Origin: Mesaphorura yosii
Taxonomy: Eukaryota; Arthropoda; Collembola; Poduromorpha; Tullbergiidae
NCBI GenBank assembly: GCA_009869945.1
Contig: WIXG01000090.1
Coordinates: 124,001 to 188,000 of the forward strand
DNA: 64,000 nucleotides
Reading direction: 5' to 3'
Shown: one piece after another, positions 1 through 12,067 of the stretch
How the letters are laid out: each line of letters opens with the position of its first letter
Numbering within the stretch: position 1 is the stretch's first letter
Program-made: the position numbers and the translations under genes
The notes under the pieces: generated by a model
The model's input: the letters and a program-made list of their open reading frames with translations, nothing else
Databases searched by the model: none
Told to the model about the DNA's origin: nothing

Positions 1-894
1 GCTGGCGAAACACAAGTCCATACCACCCGCGTTAACGCAAATCCTCCGTTTAGTATCTATGCAAAGTAAAGACGAGGTTGACGACTTCACCTGAGTATCT
101 TTTCGAATGGAAGTCTGCAGCAAGTTCCTTAAGGACCATACATTGACCATGGATTTTAATTACAGATGAGATCCTGAGTTACTGTTCAAACATTATCACT
201 GGAATCAAGTTCACGTGCATAGAGACCAAAGGACAAGCTTTCCATGAGTTCCATGAATGAGTTCCATAATTGCACTCATCAACATTTTCAACACCCGATA
301 TTTTATTTCACGAAATTCGATTCACGTATTCACTTAAGTAAAATCATCAAACCGTGCAGGTTTGGCTGCTGATTAACTAAAGAGTGTTAACCCAATGTAA
401 TAAATACGCAGATCATCAAGTCTTATCCATTTCCACCTTATCCTATTCAAGTCCTGGGTGGGTGGGATGTACGAAAAAGTTGAAATTCGTTGACACTGCA
501 CTGACCTCAGGCAGTTCACATTAAAGTAAAAGTCATAGTGCCTGTGCGACACTGGCGTCAGTGCCAGTGGCTGCTGCCACAACCGTCACTGATCTTCATT
601 AATTCAATTAATCACGCGGTGTCAATTGACACATAGGCGACGAGTGACGACGAAAGTCACAGGACTGAGATACGATTCATCGCCGCGTCAGCTCATTCCA
701 AACGAATTACACTTAACACAAGTCGAAATGCATTAAACTTATAAAGATTATAACTCTTGGTCGAAAAGTAGTATACGAATTACTGAACAGCCTGCCAGAA
801 GGCAACGTTTTAGGACACAACACGCTCAAACACTGGAATTTTTTCGCAATCCTTGAACTGACGCGTTGCGTTGCGGCTTTCTTTGCATCTTTAC
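1..894. other. Intergenic and 3' flank of ari-2
   Basis: No coding region is supported here. On the minus strand the part next to position 895 should be the 3' UTR of the ari-2 gene, but I see no canonical AATAAA close to its stop. A short imperfect direct repeat (GAGTTCCAT twice) lies near 245-270. Short ORFs look random. Confidence 0.5.
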
Positions 895-2982
895 TTATGT
901 TTCCAGAAAATCCTTCAGCAGGATGCTCCGTCGCTTCTCTGCAATGTCCATTTGGTTTTGTAAATCGCCACGATCTGTTGTCTCCGCTCTCTCGATTTTC
1001 CATGATAAATTCTCAATTTCAGCTTCCAACTGAGCTTGCTGGTACTCGAACTATGATTATGTTAAAGATAGAAGCTTTAGAGTGTGAGACAAAATTAACT
1101 TTTTCTGCTAGCCGGCAGAAACTGCAGCTCACCAGCTCTTTGCGTGGGCCACCCTCCATGTAGTAAGCGTAAGGGTACGTATACTTGAGTGTATAACGAC
1201 ATTTGGCTAATAAGTTGGCAGCGTCGAGCAAATATTGCCAATCTATCCATGTTCCGGAGCATTCCATCACCTTTTAAATAAAGTTTCATAATAAGAACCT
1301 CGAACTTTGCAGTTTCGCATCGCAAGCATAATAACCCTTACGGATTACGGCCTTACCTTAACTTCTATGCGATCCTTAATTCTCTGAAGAGTTTGTTCCT
1401 CCAATTTCAAGCTTTTCGAGTGATTTTCCCACTGTAGAAAATTGCATCATGTAATACTTCACACTCAGCAGCATGTGCATTAATCAAAATATCGTGATTT
1501 AGTTAATTACCCTTTCATAATAATGGAGATACTTCTTCAGAGCCTCCCTAGCCTGAGCATGAACTGATTCGTACGCAATATTTGGGTTCTCTTTGTATCT
1601 GGAACATTCGTAGTATTCCGAGCCGTGGCTCTTCCAGTCACCAAGACACATCCAGCAAAAGTCATGTTTGCAATTGTAACATTGCATGTGATTGCAACCT
1701 CCGTTTTTCTCAATGCAGATGTGACATTTGGGACACTATAGAAACAAAACGCAAAATTGTCATTGGGAGACGCTAAAGACACTTGGTTTGAATATCAATC
1801 AAATAACTTGACAGTTGACATACGTCTTTAGTGTGAGCACTGATGTAATTGGCTGTTTCGCTATCGTCCGCGCATTTTGTTAGCCAACGCTTAATGGTCT
1901 CACAGTCAGTAGGAGCGTGGTAGTCGGTGCCACACTTGAAACTAAAGAAGCATGATATGCACATTTAGTCCAATGGCCGGAGGCAGAGATTAAGGAAATG
2001 TTACCCTTACCAGAAGCAAGAATTACATTGGATACAAATAATGCGCTTTGCGGAAGGTTCCTTGGAGTGCACAATAATGTCACAGTTTGGACCAGGACAG
2101 AATCTAATTTTCAAGCGTAAGAAGGGATTTGCGGTTAAACTTCTGCATTATTACCTCAAATGCGTTATTTCTCAGGGATTTCACATTATTTACCGTAATT
2201 CCGGATGCGATCTGACGTAGTCACGGAATGCAAAGCGCTGGTACTTTTCCCTGATATTCGGTCGCGTTAAAAGAGCCAAAACGAAGTCTTCAGGTGCGAG
2301 AACAACGCAGTCTTGTGCCATACATCCAATAACTAGATTTAAGCAGAAGCCATGATGAAACTCAAAGAGGATCGTACACGTAAATTTTTGGGGAACAGAA
2401 CTCATTTCGTACCTGTGCTAACTCCCTCAATAATCTGGATTTCGAAATGTGTGCTCCAGCACTCCTTACAAAACTGATGACCGCACGCGAGCGACTTGAA
2501 TGAATCTATCGCCTGATTTCCAATGCACACCGGACAAACGATTGTGCCCACTTTAAGGCTGCATTGTAGCAATGGTTTGGGAGTGTTGTTATTGGCAGGC
2601 TTCACCCGTGCCGCTACGAGCGTCCCGTGCGCGTCGGTCTCGTATGTCTTGACGATGTCTGCGGGAGACCACGACATGGTGTGAAGAAGTAGCTTCGCAA
2701 GAGCTGGCGTCACCTGAAATCCCCATACAAACGAAGCAGAATGTCAATATCAACGATACAAAGTTCTAGAAAAGCTTTCCTCACATTGATCTGCGTGGAG
2801 AGCTGCTCCACCAATTCATTCAGTAGCTTCTCGACTTCCTCCACCTTGAGACAGCTAAAAAGAAAAGTTTCAGGATCCTTCTTGCAGTCTCCTATGTCAA
2901 CTTCATCGTCGATGGAGCAATAGTAGTCATTGTAGTTTTCGTCCTCGATTTCACACTCGGATTCCGGATCTTCCGCTGACAT
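895..2982 (-). CDS. ari-2: Ariadne-2 type RBR E3 ubiquitin ligase (ARIH2 orthologue)
   Basis: Nine exons: 2785-2982, 2413-2713, 2194-2332, 2011-2103, 1824-1941, 1511-1735, 1357-1431, 1133-1270, 895-1050. The 1443-base CDS encodes 480 residues, close to the about 490 of animal ARIH2. An acidic N-terminus (MSAEDPESE) is followed by RING1 (CPVC at about 126-129, ACGHQFC), an IBR (CMAQDC, LCPGxxC-like [22 protein letters not shown]) and RING2 ([19 protein letters not shown]). The Cys in GGCNHM, about residue 297, is the expected catalytic acceptor of ubiquitin. The C-terminal Ariadne helices include GTWIDWQYL and [16 protein letters not shown]. Family knowledge: ARIH2 works with neddylated CUL5 cullin-RING ligases. 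HTKDCPKC and [16 protein letters not shown] match ARIH2 rather than ARIH1. All nine exons join in phase and the ATG opens an acidic domain, so start and product are secure. Confidence 0.96.
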
Positions 2983-4564
2983 TCTTTATGCGAAAATGCG
3001 TGTGCTCCTTTTCTGCGATCGAGCTGTTGTGCCTTTACCATAAAATAAGTCGGATACGCGCTACCAAAATTCTCGAGTAGAGTTCTCTAGTTGTTTTCAT
3101 GCAGGCAGGTTTTGCAATTAAGTTCTGGCGAATCTTCCGTTGGGACCAGGAGATTTCTGCGAAGGAGAACAATTTCGGTGCGACTTCTTTCTTAGTCGTT
3201 CGGCACGTAAATAAACGTTGCGCTAGAATCCAGCGATGATGCCACGCTACGGAAGGTCGTTTCTCTCAATCTATTAATTGCGACTGCTGGGTTGACACTC
3301 ACGCTTGCTTATTTTTTTGGGTTCATTCAATCCGCATTATCTTGCTTGTTCTCGTCTGAACCTTGAACTGTAAATCTATTTCTTGCCTCATGGATTTACA
3401 GGGAGGATGGACGCACTATCATGCCTACTACGTAGTTGCGCTCTCGTAATCAGCCAATAAACATCAATCGTCAGTCAATATGGAGCATGATTCATCACCC
3501 GAATCAATCTCTCTTCTATGAAGAATAGAGTACGACGAATGACGCCAAAGCCCAGATATGATGCAGTCCCTAATTACAAGTCCGATTGGCCTTTCTCAAT
3601 GCTAAAAGTAGATTCGCTCACTGCAACTGCAACCACTTGAACTGGACCATTGTTCCACAGTTCACTGAACAGCGTCAGGTATCAGAATTAAGCCAAGTTT
3701 GCAGTTCTGGTGCACTTTCAAACGATTTACGCGAGTACAGCAAAATGACGAATACCTGATGCATCCGTCGCACACGACACAATGAATGCGCAGACCTTTA
3801 TCAACATCAATTGCTTGTTTTCGAATCAGTTCTTTGTATTTTGTGTGACTATCTCAAACTTTGCAATTCAAATGTTATGAATTCAGTGCAACGCTGAGGT
3901 TTACGTGTACTCTACACGCCAGCAGCCAACGTAGGTCATATTCATAATCGATGAGCTCGAGGCTCGGTTGTAGTCGTCGTCTCCGACCAATGCAAGAACC
4001 GCATGCCAATGCCAATGCGAGGTATGGCTGCAGCATCAACCTCAACTATACGTAGAAGTTCAGGAAGTCTTGTATCGTATTGTTCCCAAACATGAAGGAA
4101 TTCACCAAGCGTTCTCTGAGTTCTGTCGCGTAGTGCCTCCACTGAAATATGTGACTGCGGCTTGCTGACAAGAAATCACGTCGAAGAAATGAAACAGTCG
4201 CGAAGTCGCAATGCTCGGTAATTTCGAGGAGAGGACTTGAAGTCTACTTACGCACTGCGAGACAATTACCGGATTTTGTCGCCTGCACCTCATACTTTCT
4301 GCCTCACTGAGGAGCAAGGTGTGTTCATATTCGCAATAACAGGCTACACGTGTAGAAATTCGGACTTTGGTAATGCAGTGAACGGAGGGTCCGTCCAGCT
4401 CTCTTGTCTTCGACGCTGCTTTCGCCGGCGAGCTGCGCCCACCCTGAACCAGCGTATCATGCTACACCTGCGACTCATGGCTCGTAGCTTATGGAAATGC
4501 GCCTGCGCTGCGAATAAATGATTTCAAACAATGCGGCTTGTGTGTCAAAAATCCGATATATCGA
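2983..4564. other. Spacer between ari-2 and geminin
   Basis: This spacer holds the 5' flank of ari-2 and the 3' flank of geminin, both minus-strand genes. I see no supported coding exon; the ORFs around 3942-4521 have no recognisable motif or splice context. Confidence 0.5.
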
Positions 4565-4574
4565 TTTATTTATT
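4565..4574 (-). terminator. Polyadenylation signal of geminin
   Basis: The plus strand reads TTTATTTATT, giving two overlapping AATAAA hexamers on the minus strand about 60 bases after the geminin stop. Position and spacing fit a poly(A) signal. Confidence 0.6.
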
Positions 4575-4633
4575 CGATAATTAAACAATATTAGCAAGAT
4601 AATAAATTAGTAAGGTAAGTATTATATTCACAT

Positions 4634-5871
4634 TCAGTCCTTTGAGAGCACGGATTCCTCAGCGTCTTTTCCAATACCTGACTCATCTGCAGTGCATGCG
4701 TGTTCCTCCGAGATGGTCTACAAACAGCAAAAAAGATTTCAATATAATACAGACAGTAAAATTGTTTATGCGTCTTTCTTCTGTTTTAAGTTGCACCAAT
4801 TAGTCAATTCATGTTAAAGCTATAAGTCAAAGCAATTCACGGATGCTTCTCAGGAATCTCGTCAAGCTTAAGCTTGAATCTATACATTTAGCCTGGCCAA
4901 AACAACCAGTTCCCTCGGGTTCTATGCAAGGTGTGTGTAATTTGCAAGTCTAGTACATTATAGATCAATGCGCTGCCAGCGTTGAGTTGAGCAAATGCAA
5001 ATTGTACTTACATTAATCATCTCTGCCAGCTGCTTCGCTTGTTCAACCATTTCTTCAAGCTCCTGATTCTCTGCTTCCAGCCTTTCGACTTTTTCAGTCA
5101 ATACTTCGTTCTCCTTCAGAGCTTCTTCCAACGCTGCCCGTCTTTCTTCGGCCAATTCCTTCCAGTATTCAATCGGAGCAACTTCTGTCCATAATAAAAT
5201 ACAGGATATCCAGTTAATGAAATTATGAAAATCACATGAAGGCCGCATGCATATTCTGTTCAGGATATTGTAAATGTAAATCTGCCTCAGAAGTGTGCGT
5301 GCAGTATTGCAAATGTACGTAGCAGCGATTGAGGTACTTAACTTAGTTAATTTGATGATCGAATTTTATTCAAACTAAATACAATACCACTTCCGTATTG
5401 ACAAGCTGGCATGCCTGGAAATGGTAGTTGTAAGTTTAATTTCTCGAAAAGATACTCACCAGCTGTTATGATATCAGAGATAGCATCACTTGTCTGGACT
5501 TCTTTATCTTCTTTGCTAATTTGACTCTTCTCCTTTTTCTTGGCGACGAATCCATTTTGAATCTTATGGAGTGATGTCTTGGTAGCTGTAGCAGGGGTGC
5601 TTGATGCCGATGGACCAGAGGAAGGGACTGGAGACCTCGATGAGTTCTTCTCGACGCTTGAACTTGCCAACTTTTTTCCACTGATTGAAGCTGAGCCTGG
5701 TTTAACCATCATATCATGTCCTGATACCTTGTTCTGTATGGGAGTCAAGGGCTGACGTCCACTCCTCGGCAGTTGTCCACTCCCTGGAGCCGTTTTCAGT
5801 GAACTTGCTCCAGTTGCAAGCCGTGCAGTTGAAGATGTTGAGATGGAACCCGAAGTGCTCGATTTCTTCAT
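4634..5871 (-). CDS. gmn-1: Geminin, DNA replication licensing inhibitor
   Basis: Three exons: 5460-5871, 5012-5184, 4634-4717, giving 222 residues (vertebrate geminin is about 210). The N-terminal half is Ser/Thr-rich and disordered and has RQPLTPIQ at about 39-46. This aligns with the geminin destruction box (RxxL with a following IQ), so APC/C-driven degradation is likely kept. Residues about 143-195 hold the hallmark coiled coil, starting YWKELAEERRAALEEALKEN; this block in known geminins ([20 protein letters not shown]) binds Cdt1. The tail is acidic (EEHACTADESGIGKD), as in the family. Role from family knowledge: binds Cdt1 to stop MCM reloading in S/G2, and antagonises Idas/GEMC1-type partners. 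Both introns keep phase (1 then 0) and the start ATG is in frame. The last exon, 84 bases, is easy to miss by ORF length. Confidence 0.95.
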
Positions 5872-8181
5872 GTTTAGTAGGAATGTCAGATTAAAACAAA
5901 AAAGAAAGATAAAGCACGATTAAAATACAGAGCGAATTGATTAAAATGATTGCGCAATGATGGACAAAACTAAACCAAGATTAAAAGACCAACTGAAGAG
6001 ACCGACAAGATCCGCTCAGTTACCTGTATTATGATGAGCCCATGAACAGCGGAGACTTTACGCGCTCTTTTTCATGTAACGGCCGAATCTACTGTGATGC
6101 TTGCTCGCGTATCGCATCTCCACAAACAAGCACAGAACGAAAGGAAGGCTTTTCACAAAGGACCCAACACAATTATTTGTGTTGTCCGTATGCAAACCAA
6201 CGTAAATGTGCAAATAGAGAACGGGCATGTGCTCTGGAGAGTGGATGGCCTCATTTCAATCTGATGCAAGATTAAAGGAGCCTCAACCAATTGTTGAGAC
6301 TGTTGTGTCCCTCCACTTCATCGCAATATCGAGTCTCGAAGTAGTGCTCGTGCATGACTCATGAGTGTGATGGACAGCATTTGATAATTCGATTCATGCA
6401 TATGCGGCGGTCCAACTTGTATTTCCCGTGGCCAGCGTCTAGCCGTGGAATAATTTGAGAATTTTTGTTGCAACCAAATTGACACCGCGCAACTTAGCAT
6501 GCACGACGTAAAGGGTAAATGAGAACTGACATCGTGCAGTTCGCTGAGCTTCGCTCAGAACTAAATGACGGGCAAAGGGCGTGACCCATGAGGTACCTCA
6601 GTTCACCTCACAGAAGAGCTAATTTAATCAGCATGCTCAGTCTTCCGTGTCAACTATCATCGGTCTACTTGTCAGCTGCCAATCTAAATCTGCTCTGATA
6701 ATCTGCATATTGCATGTTCTCTTTTGTCTGCAATGTAATCTAGAAATGGATATTAGCTCAGTTGCGTGACCGTGGCGGTGTTGCAAACTGCCCTGCTTGG
6801 GCTTCTTTCGCCGTTGAGTCCCATTTTGTGCCAGTGCAACAACGAGACAGAATTTCCACGATGGATTGATGGGTCTAGGGGAAAGATTCTAACAGGAGAA
6901 ACCCTTCTATGGATTCCAAGCGCTGAGCTTTCAATATAATCCCATCAATGCTCTAGTGTTGAGCGGTTGTTGACAACCTTCATTCTTCCAAGCCGCCTCT
7001 GTCCTATGCTTGTCAATGCACATTCACGTCAAGGTGTGCTTGAAGGGCAATGGCAAGCTGGATTAAAATGTAAATACTACACACTTGTCCCGCTGTAGAA
7101 TTTAATCGTGACATATTTCTTAACAAATTTTCTTCAGAACTTTCACGTGCTATCACAGTGAATTTTGAATGAGCCAATTCCGCTTGGAGCGAGTTCCTTC
7201 CTTCTTATTATCCTCCTCACACTCGATGCCGTTTTGACTCAAGTCGGATACCTGGACAAAAGTACTGCATACATTATTCACTGAGGATAAACAAATTGCG
7301 TGTTCCGTGTAGATTTAGCATAGCTGCGGCATTTGTTTAGTGCTGTGCATTCAGCCAAGGCCATGATAATATTTGCCATTTGCCATAAAATTTCCCATTT
7401 CCTTCATGTCGGCTTTCCCAACACGAACTCCACTCAATGTCAAAAAAGTTACATAACGTGCATAATTGTAGGCCGGTTGAGCAATAAAATTAGTGGGTTA
7501 GAAGCAGAGAAAGCGAATACATGCATTTATTATCGAGACAAGCTATGTGTCCTCCAGTCCATGCCATGCCATTTTCAGCGTGTATCGGCTTTTGGATAAC
7601 GTGCATAAAGACCGTGCATTGCAGCCTGGACTGGGCTCACTTTTTAGTTGAGCACACACAAGACACAATTACGAGTCGGGCATTTTTTGTCGTCTGTCTG
7701 AAAATAAACACGATTGCCCTGTTTCTGTGTTTTCTGACCATTATTGCCGTAAAGGCTGGGCGGCATAAATTTGGTTATTGTCCAATTTCTGTACTTTCTC
7801 CAGTGTTACTTGGAGGCAGTTACCAGTTTACTACTTTGCAGGATATTCCACCTTGTCGCTTTCTCTAACACGGTCTTTCCAAATGTTCTGTTTGACATTT
7901 AATGTCTCTTTTTGTGCTTCTTCATTCGAAACATTGCAGGCAACGCGACCGTTGGTTTTCTCAATTTTCATCTCTCCTTTTAGGTTGTGCATTCACAACT
8001 ATAAAAGCTTAAAATTTCCTTGTTGCTGACTCCTCAATGAACTTTGACCCGAATCAGGCACCGTGGGTTAATTATTAGCGTAGTGTGATTGAACAGTCTG
8101 GACAATAACGGCCACTAGCAATCCTTGTTTCCAAAATTTGGGGCAAAGGAAGGAATATAAAGGAAGCAAAGTTCAAAGGGC
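5872..8181. other. Intergenic region between geminin and the pseudokinase gene
   Basis: This is the divergent 5' flank of geminin (minus) and the PXK/Slob-like gene (plus). ORFs such as 6042-6275 and 7521-7868 carry no recognisable domain and most lack an ATG start. Promoters for both neighbours probably lie here, but I cannot define one. Confidence 0.45.
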
Positions 8182-10677
8182 ATGTTCAAGCTACAATTTA
8201 ATCGGGAAGGAATCGACCGGAGAGTGGAAAATGTGATTGGACATGATCGCTTCTGTCAAAGCAAGCACTTTTCGCTTCCTCGCTACAAACGAAAACGGAG
8301 CAGTCGGAGAACTCAGGAAGAAACGGAATTGGCCTTTGAACTCTTCCAAACTTCTTCAAGGTTCGATGACAATTCTGGCAGATCTGCGCTCTATCGACAC
8401 CAGAGTGGTCTCAGCTACACCTCCTCCGTAAACAACCACAACTCTCTTCAATATGGGAATGGGCGAAGATCTCGCTCAGCTGAAAGGACGCTCGATGCAT
8501 GCTACGAAGGTTCCTTAACTTTAATTCAATCGAAGTTGCTACTGCATGTTGTTGGACTAATTGCGGAACTCTATGTTTTAAATTGAAGCTGACGAGACAA
8601 GTGGCCAGAGCAATAATGACTCACATCGAAAGTCGAACTGGGATGCGATCACTCGCTGTTTTTCGACCATCGCAGGAACTCTCGCCTGCCGGGACTCAAC
8701 AAACAGCACAGATGGCAGAAGGTGAGGATTGGGTCATGATGTTGTATATTCTGGTCTGCACTGGAAATAAAAATCTGCATGTCCGTTGCTTTTGGAAGTA
8801 TTCGGGGTCACCGTCGCACGAGCGAAGATCAGCTGCAGGAGCGTTCATCTAGCCATATTAATGGAGTGGCCAAAGGGTCTTACACAGGAAATCCTCGAGC
8901 TCTTCTGGCACAGACGGGAAATGGAAATGCACACGCGCATGCACTGGTCTTGAAATATTTAGAATCGATGACCGGCAGATACGTATTGATAGCAAGTCTG
9001 CCAGAATTAGGTTAGGCTCCAAAAGCTTCAATTCAGTTTTTCACTGGGTTTTAAGTTGTTTCGCCGTGATGCAGGAAGCAGGACGAACCGTCTTTGGTAT
9101 TTGGTGTATGACACTCACTTCAATACGGAGCGACTCCTGACAATTACACAATGTTTCGGGAATCTGCGCCCCAGTTCACTGTCCATGTCTACAAACGAAT
9201 TTAAAGAGGCAAGAATAAAACATCCGACTAATCTCACACAAGCTATTTGCATCCGCCAAAGCTCAAGGACCAGTTTATATTTCTGAGCCAGATTTGTCAA
9301 GCACTCCAGCACGCGTACGTGTCTCCAATCCTCGACCTGACGGTATTAAATGAAGACCACTTTGGTGGACAGTTTGTGATTACTCTGACTGCCGTAACTT
9401 CAGATGGAAGTCTCCGGGATTTGCTCCACCGAGTAAGCAAATACGGTGAAAATTTTTACGATTCGGTTGTACTCATTGACCCTTTCCTGTGGACAAAGTG
9501 CCGCTGGACGGAAAACTGGCAGACGAAATACAAACATGACGGTCTCGGAATTCCCGAAGTACACGTTCAGAGGTTGTCGTGCCACATTTTGGTTGCCCTG
9601 CTGCATCTCCGTTCCAGAGGCCTACCCGCTGGAATTGGAGCACATTTTCATGCTGGGAATGTACTGATTCAGCAAGGAACAGCAAGGTTGATCGAATTGA
9701 ACCTTTCCAGTTCCTTCTGTTTGATTTTTATGATTATGTTGGTTTAGATTTTCGGCCATTGATAACATTCTTTTCACTCACCCGCCTTCAAACACTGTGC
9801 TTCAGGAGTCTACATGTTTGACGAATCCAGAAAACTTGGACTCTGTTGCTTTCGGTACGTCGCCTTCTTTCTCGCCTGTATGAGTTTTGCATTTGTCCGT
9901 CCGAACAACTTGAAAGCGAGTAAAAATAAATTTCATTCTCTCTTACAGCACGCTTGCTATTTTCCATGTGCTCGGGCTATGACTTATCCTCTACGAAGTT
10001 GTCACAGAGCAATTGCAACGATATTCGAGATTATCCTCAAGTAAGTTTCACGAGGAAATGATGTCCCACTGCCCACAGAATTACAAGTACAATTCTTTCA
10101 GGTTTTTGAAGTGCTACAGTACATTTTGGAAAATCCTGAGAACTCACTTCCGAGCATTCACGACATTGCAAAATTAGAATTTTATCGTAACATTGATCTG
10201 AGAGAGTTAAGAGGACTTCCTGCTCCGGTAAGGAAAATCACGAAATCTTCGAAAACCTTGCCATGCTGGCTCGTGCGATTGAGTGCTTTGATTTCAGGAA
10301 ATATTGTCTGGACCTCCAAATAATGCCCTAAACATGTTTGTCGAGAGCTTAGAAGTGCACCGGAACAGGTACCTTCCACCGAATTTAAATATGAAAAAGC
10401 TCTCCTCCATCTTTCTAGATTTACTGTCTACATGTTTAAAAATTGTGAACTTGCAAACTGTATTTTCAGTGTAGTCTTGAAAAGGTCGCACTCCATCTCA
10501 ACGCCATGTGTGGCAAATGTGAACGACGAAGACTCAAAGCGGGAATCGATTGGCCTCATTCCTAGCTGTAGCAGCAGAAATTCTTCACAAGTTTCTTTGT
10601 ACTGGACACCTCCAAGCTCCTTAGGATTTATTATGAAAGCGACTTCAAATGACTCCAAGCTAGAAGAAATAAGATGA
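8182..10677 (+). CDS. PXK/Slob-like pseudokinase
   Basis: Ten exons: 8182-8509, 8589-8721, 8799-9010, 9075-9208, 9262-9686, 9748-9854, 9949-10040, 10102-10227, 10298-10368, 10470-10677, for 611 residues. The central part (about 225-500) has the protein kinase-like fold of PXK (MONaKA) and Drosophila Slob: LQHAYVSPILDL, DGSLRDLL, then FHAGNVLI at about 398-405 where active kinases have HRDLKxxN, and an AIDN where DFG should be. PENLDSVAFARLLFSM matches the PXK lobe after the activation segment. The catalytic Asp and DFG are absent, so it should be a pseudokinase. I see no PX domain; the N-terminal 220 residues are Ser/Arg-rich, which is more like Slob. Known relatives bind BK channels/14-3-3 (Slob) or regulate Na,K-ATPase and endosomal trafficking (PXK). 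Intron 4 (9209-9261) is GC-AG. The first exon is the least certain part; the ATG at 8182 is the only one in frame. Confidence 0.83.
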
Positions 10678-10744
10678 ATACGGATGAGATATGCTCATGT
10701 TCTTTACGAGTCGTATGCATGCAAAATGTCACATAAATTGCATT

Positions 10745-10750
10745 AATAAA
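10745..10750 (+). terminator. Polyadenylation signal of the pseudokinase gene
   Basis: AATAAA lies 68 bases after the stop at 10677, the usual distance for a compact 3' UTR. Confidence 0.6.
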
Positions 10751-11036
10751 TGGGCCAAGATCTTGATCTTGAGCGTGTTATCATGTCAGAAGAAGTCTTA
10801 ATAGGAACCTCATGCGTCTTGTAAACTGTCGACATTCTAGGAAACTAGTGTGCCTTGCCTTACCAATAACATAAATGACCGCCGTCTTTTAGAGTACATT
10901 TCAGAGGTACACAAGACTCTGTTCTAACAGTAATGCATTGGCAAATATTCCCCAATCAGAAAAGTAGCCATCACCATAAAGATCATTGATAATTGATTGA
11001 AGTCAGCCGTGCAACAAGTTAAAACTGGTTCAAGAT

Positions 11037-11594
11037 ATGATTTGTGTACTTTGTGCGGGGCACGCCGAGACGGGATTTAGCTTGCACATCCAAGACAAAA
11101 TCCTTCTCTCACAGCTGCTGAACAGTGCCAAGATTTGGGAGTCACCTGTCAGTAGCAAATGGAAGCCGATTTCCATTCAAAACGATTTAAACCCTATTCA
11201 TGTTGATGCAGTGCAGAGCTTAGAAGAATGTGATCAATTCAAGGATACAGAAGGATGCGATACAGATAAAAGACAGAAACGTTTAGCTTGCATAGTCCAT
11301 TCACAAAAGCTGAACAACTGCGTGGACGCAAGCTACACAAGGAGAGAGAATGTGACGTCGACGAATTCCCCTTTCTTGTCCGACCAAAATGCGTCGACAT
11401 GCAAGCAGACGAATCAATACCGTAATCTGACGTTAATAGTAAACAATGACCGCGTGGCAGTGCATCTGTGGTACCTGATAACGTGTAGTGCTAGGGCTCT
11501 TCATGTAGCACTTCAAGTGAAAGGTTGGAAAGGGTTCACACAAAATCTTATCTCTCGCTTAGGGGAACTCAATCCGCAATTCAAAAGACAATAG
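11037..11594 (+). CDS. Orphan single-exon ORF, unrecognised
   Basis: An ATG-started open frame of 185 codons lies between two plus-strand genes. I do not recognise it. The product would be hydrophilic, with eight Cys (CVLC near the start), three N-x-S/T sequons (NVTS, NAST, NLTL) and no clear signal peptide or membrane segment. It does not join the neighbouring genes: the pseudokinase has its own stop and AATAAA upstream, and the AAA gene has its own 5' exon and start downstream. An open frame this long is unusual here by chance, so it may be a lineage-specific gene or a decayed one, but there is no positive evidence of expression. Confidence 0.3.
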   Translation: MICVLCAGHAETGFSLHIQDKILLSQLLNSAKIWESPVSSKWKPISIQNDLNPIHVDAVQSLEECDQFKDTEGCDTDKRQKRLACIVHSQKLNNCVDASYTRRENVTSTNSPFLSDQNASTCKQTNQYRNLTLIVNNDRVAVHLWYLITCSARALHVALQVKGWKGFTQNLISRLGELNPQFKRQ

Positions 11595-11869
11595 GACCAT
11601 AAACTTAAATACTGACGCCTTCTTTCAATCGAGTACCATTGCCTGGTCATTTCTTTCCCAGTCCAATGAATGTTTATGCCAGTACACGTTTTGACTCGAA
11701 GGAGTGAACGCCACTACATTTCGACCGCTTTTACCTGTGAGAAATTTTAACCAGTGCTTAGTTTCAAGTCCGACATTTTAGGCTTTAACCTTTTAAACTC
11801 TAACAGTTCAAGTGAATCGGAATTAATCAATATCTTAACAATACTAACGACACTAACGAGTGTAGACCA

Positions 11870-11928
11870 ACAACCGTTCTGTGACTTGATCATCAGATCA
11901 TTGAGTGGACACCATCCTGGGCGCTAAG
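11870..11928 (+). other. Probable 5' non-coding exon of the AAA gene
   Basis: A strong donor (GCTAAG then GTAAGTTC) at 11928/11929 pairs with the acceptor TTTGTGCAG ending at 12059. The first usable ATG follows nine bases after that acceptor. I infer a leader exon ending at 11928; its 5' limit is a guess. Confidence 0.5.
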
Positions 11929-12067
11929 GTAAGTTCGTTTCACACATCTAATATTTGCTGTGGCGTTTTAGAACAAAGATCCGCGTGGATACTGAGGATA
12001 GGAGTTAATCCTTGTTAACTGACCCGTAAATCTCATGTCTCCGATTTTCATTTGTGCAGGGTCAAAT

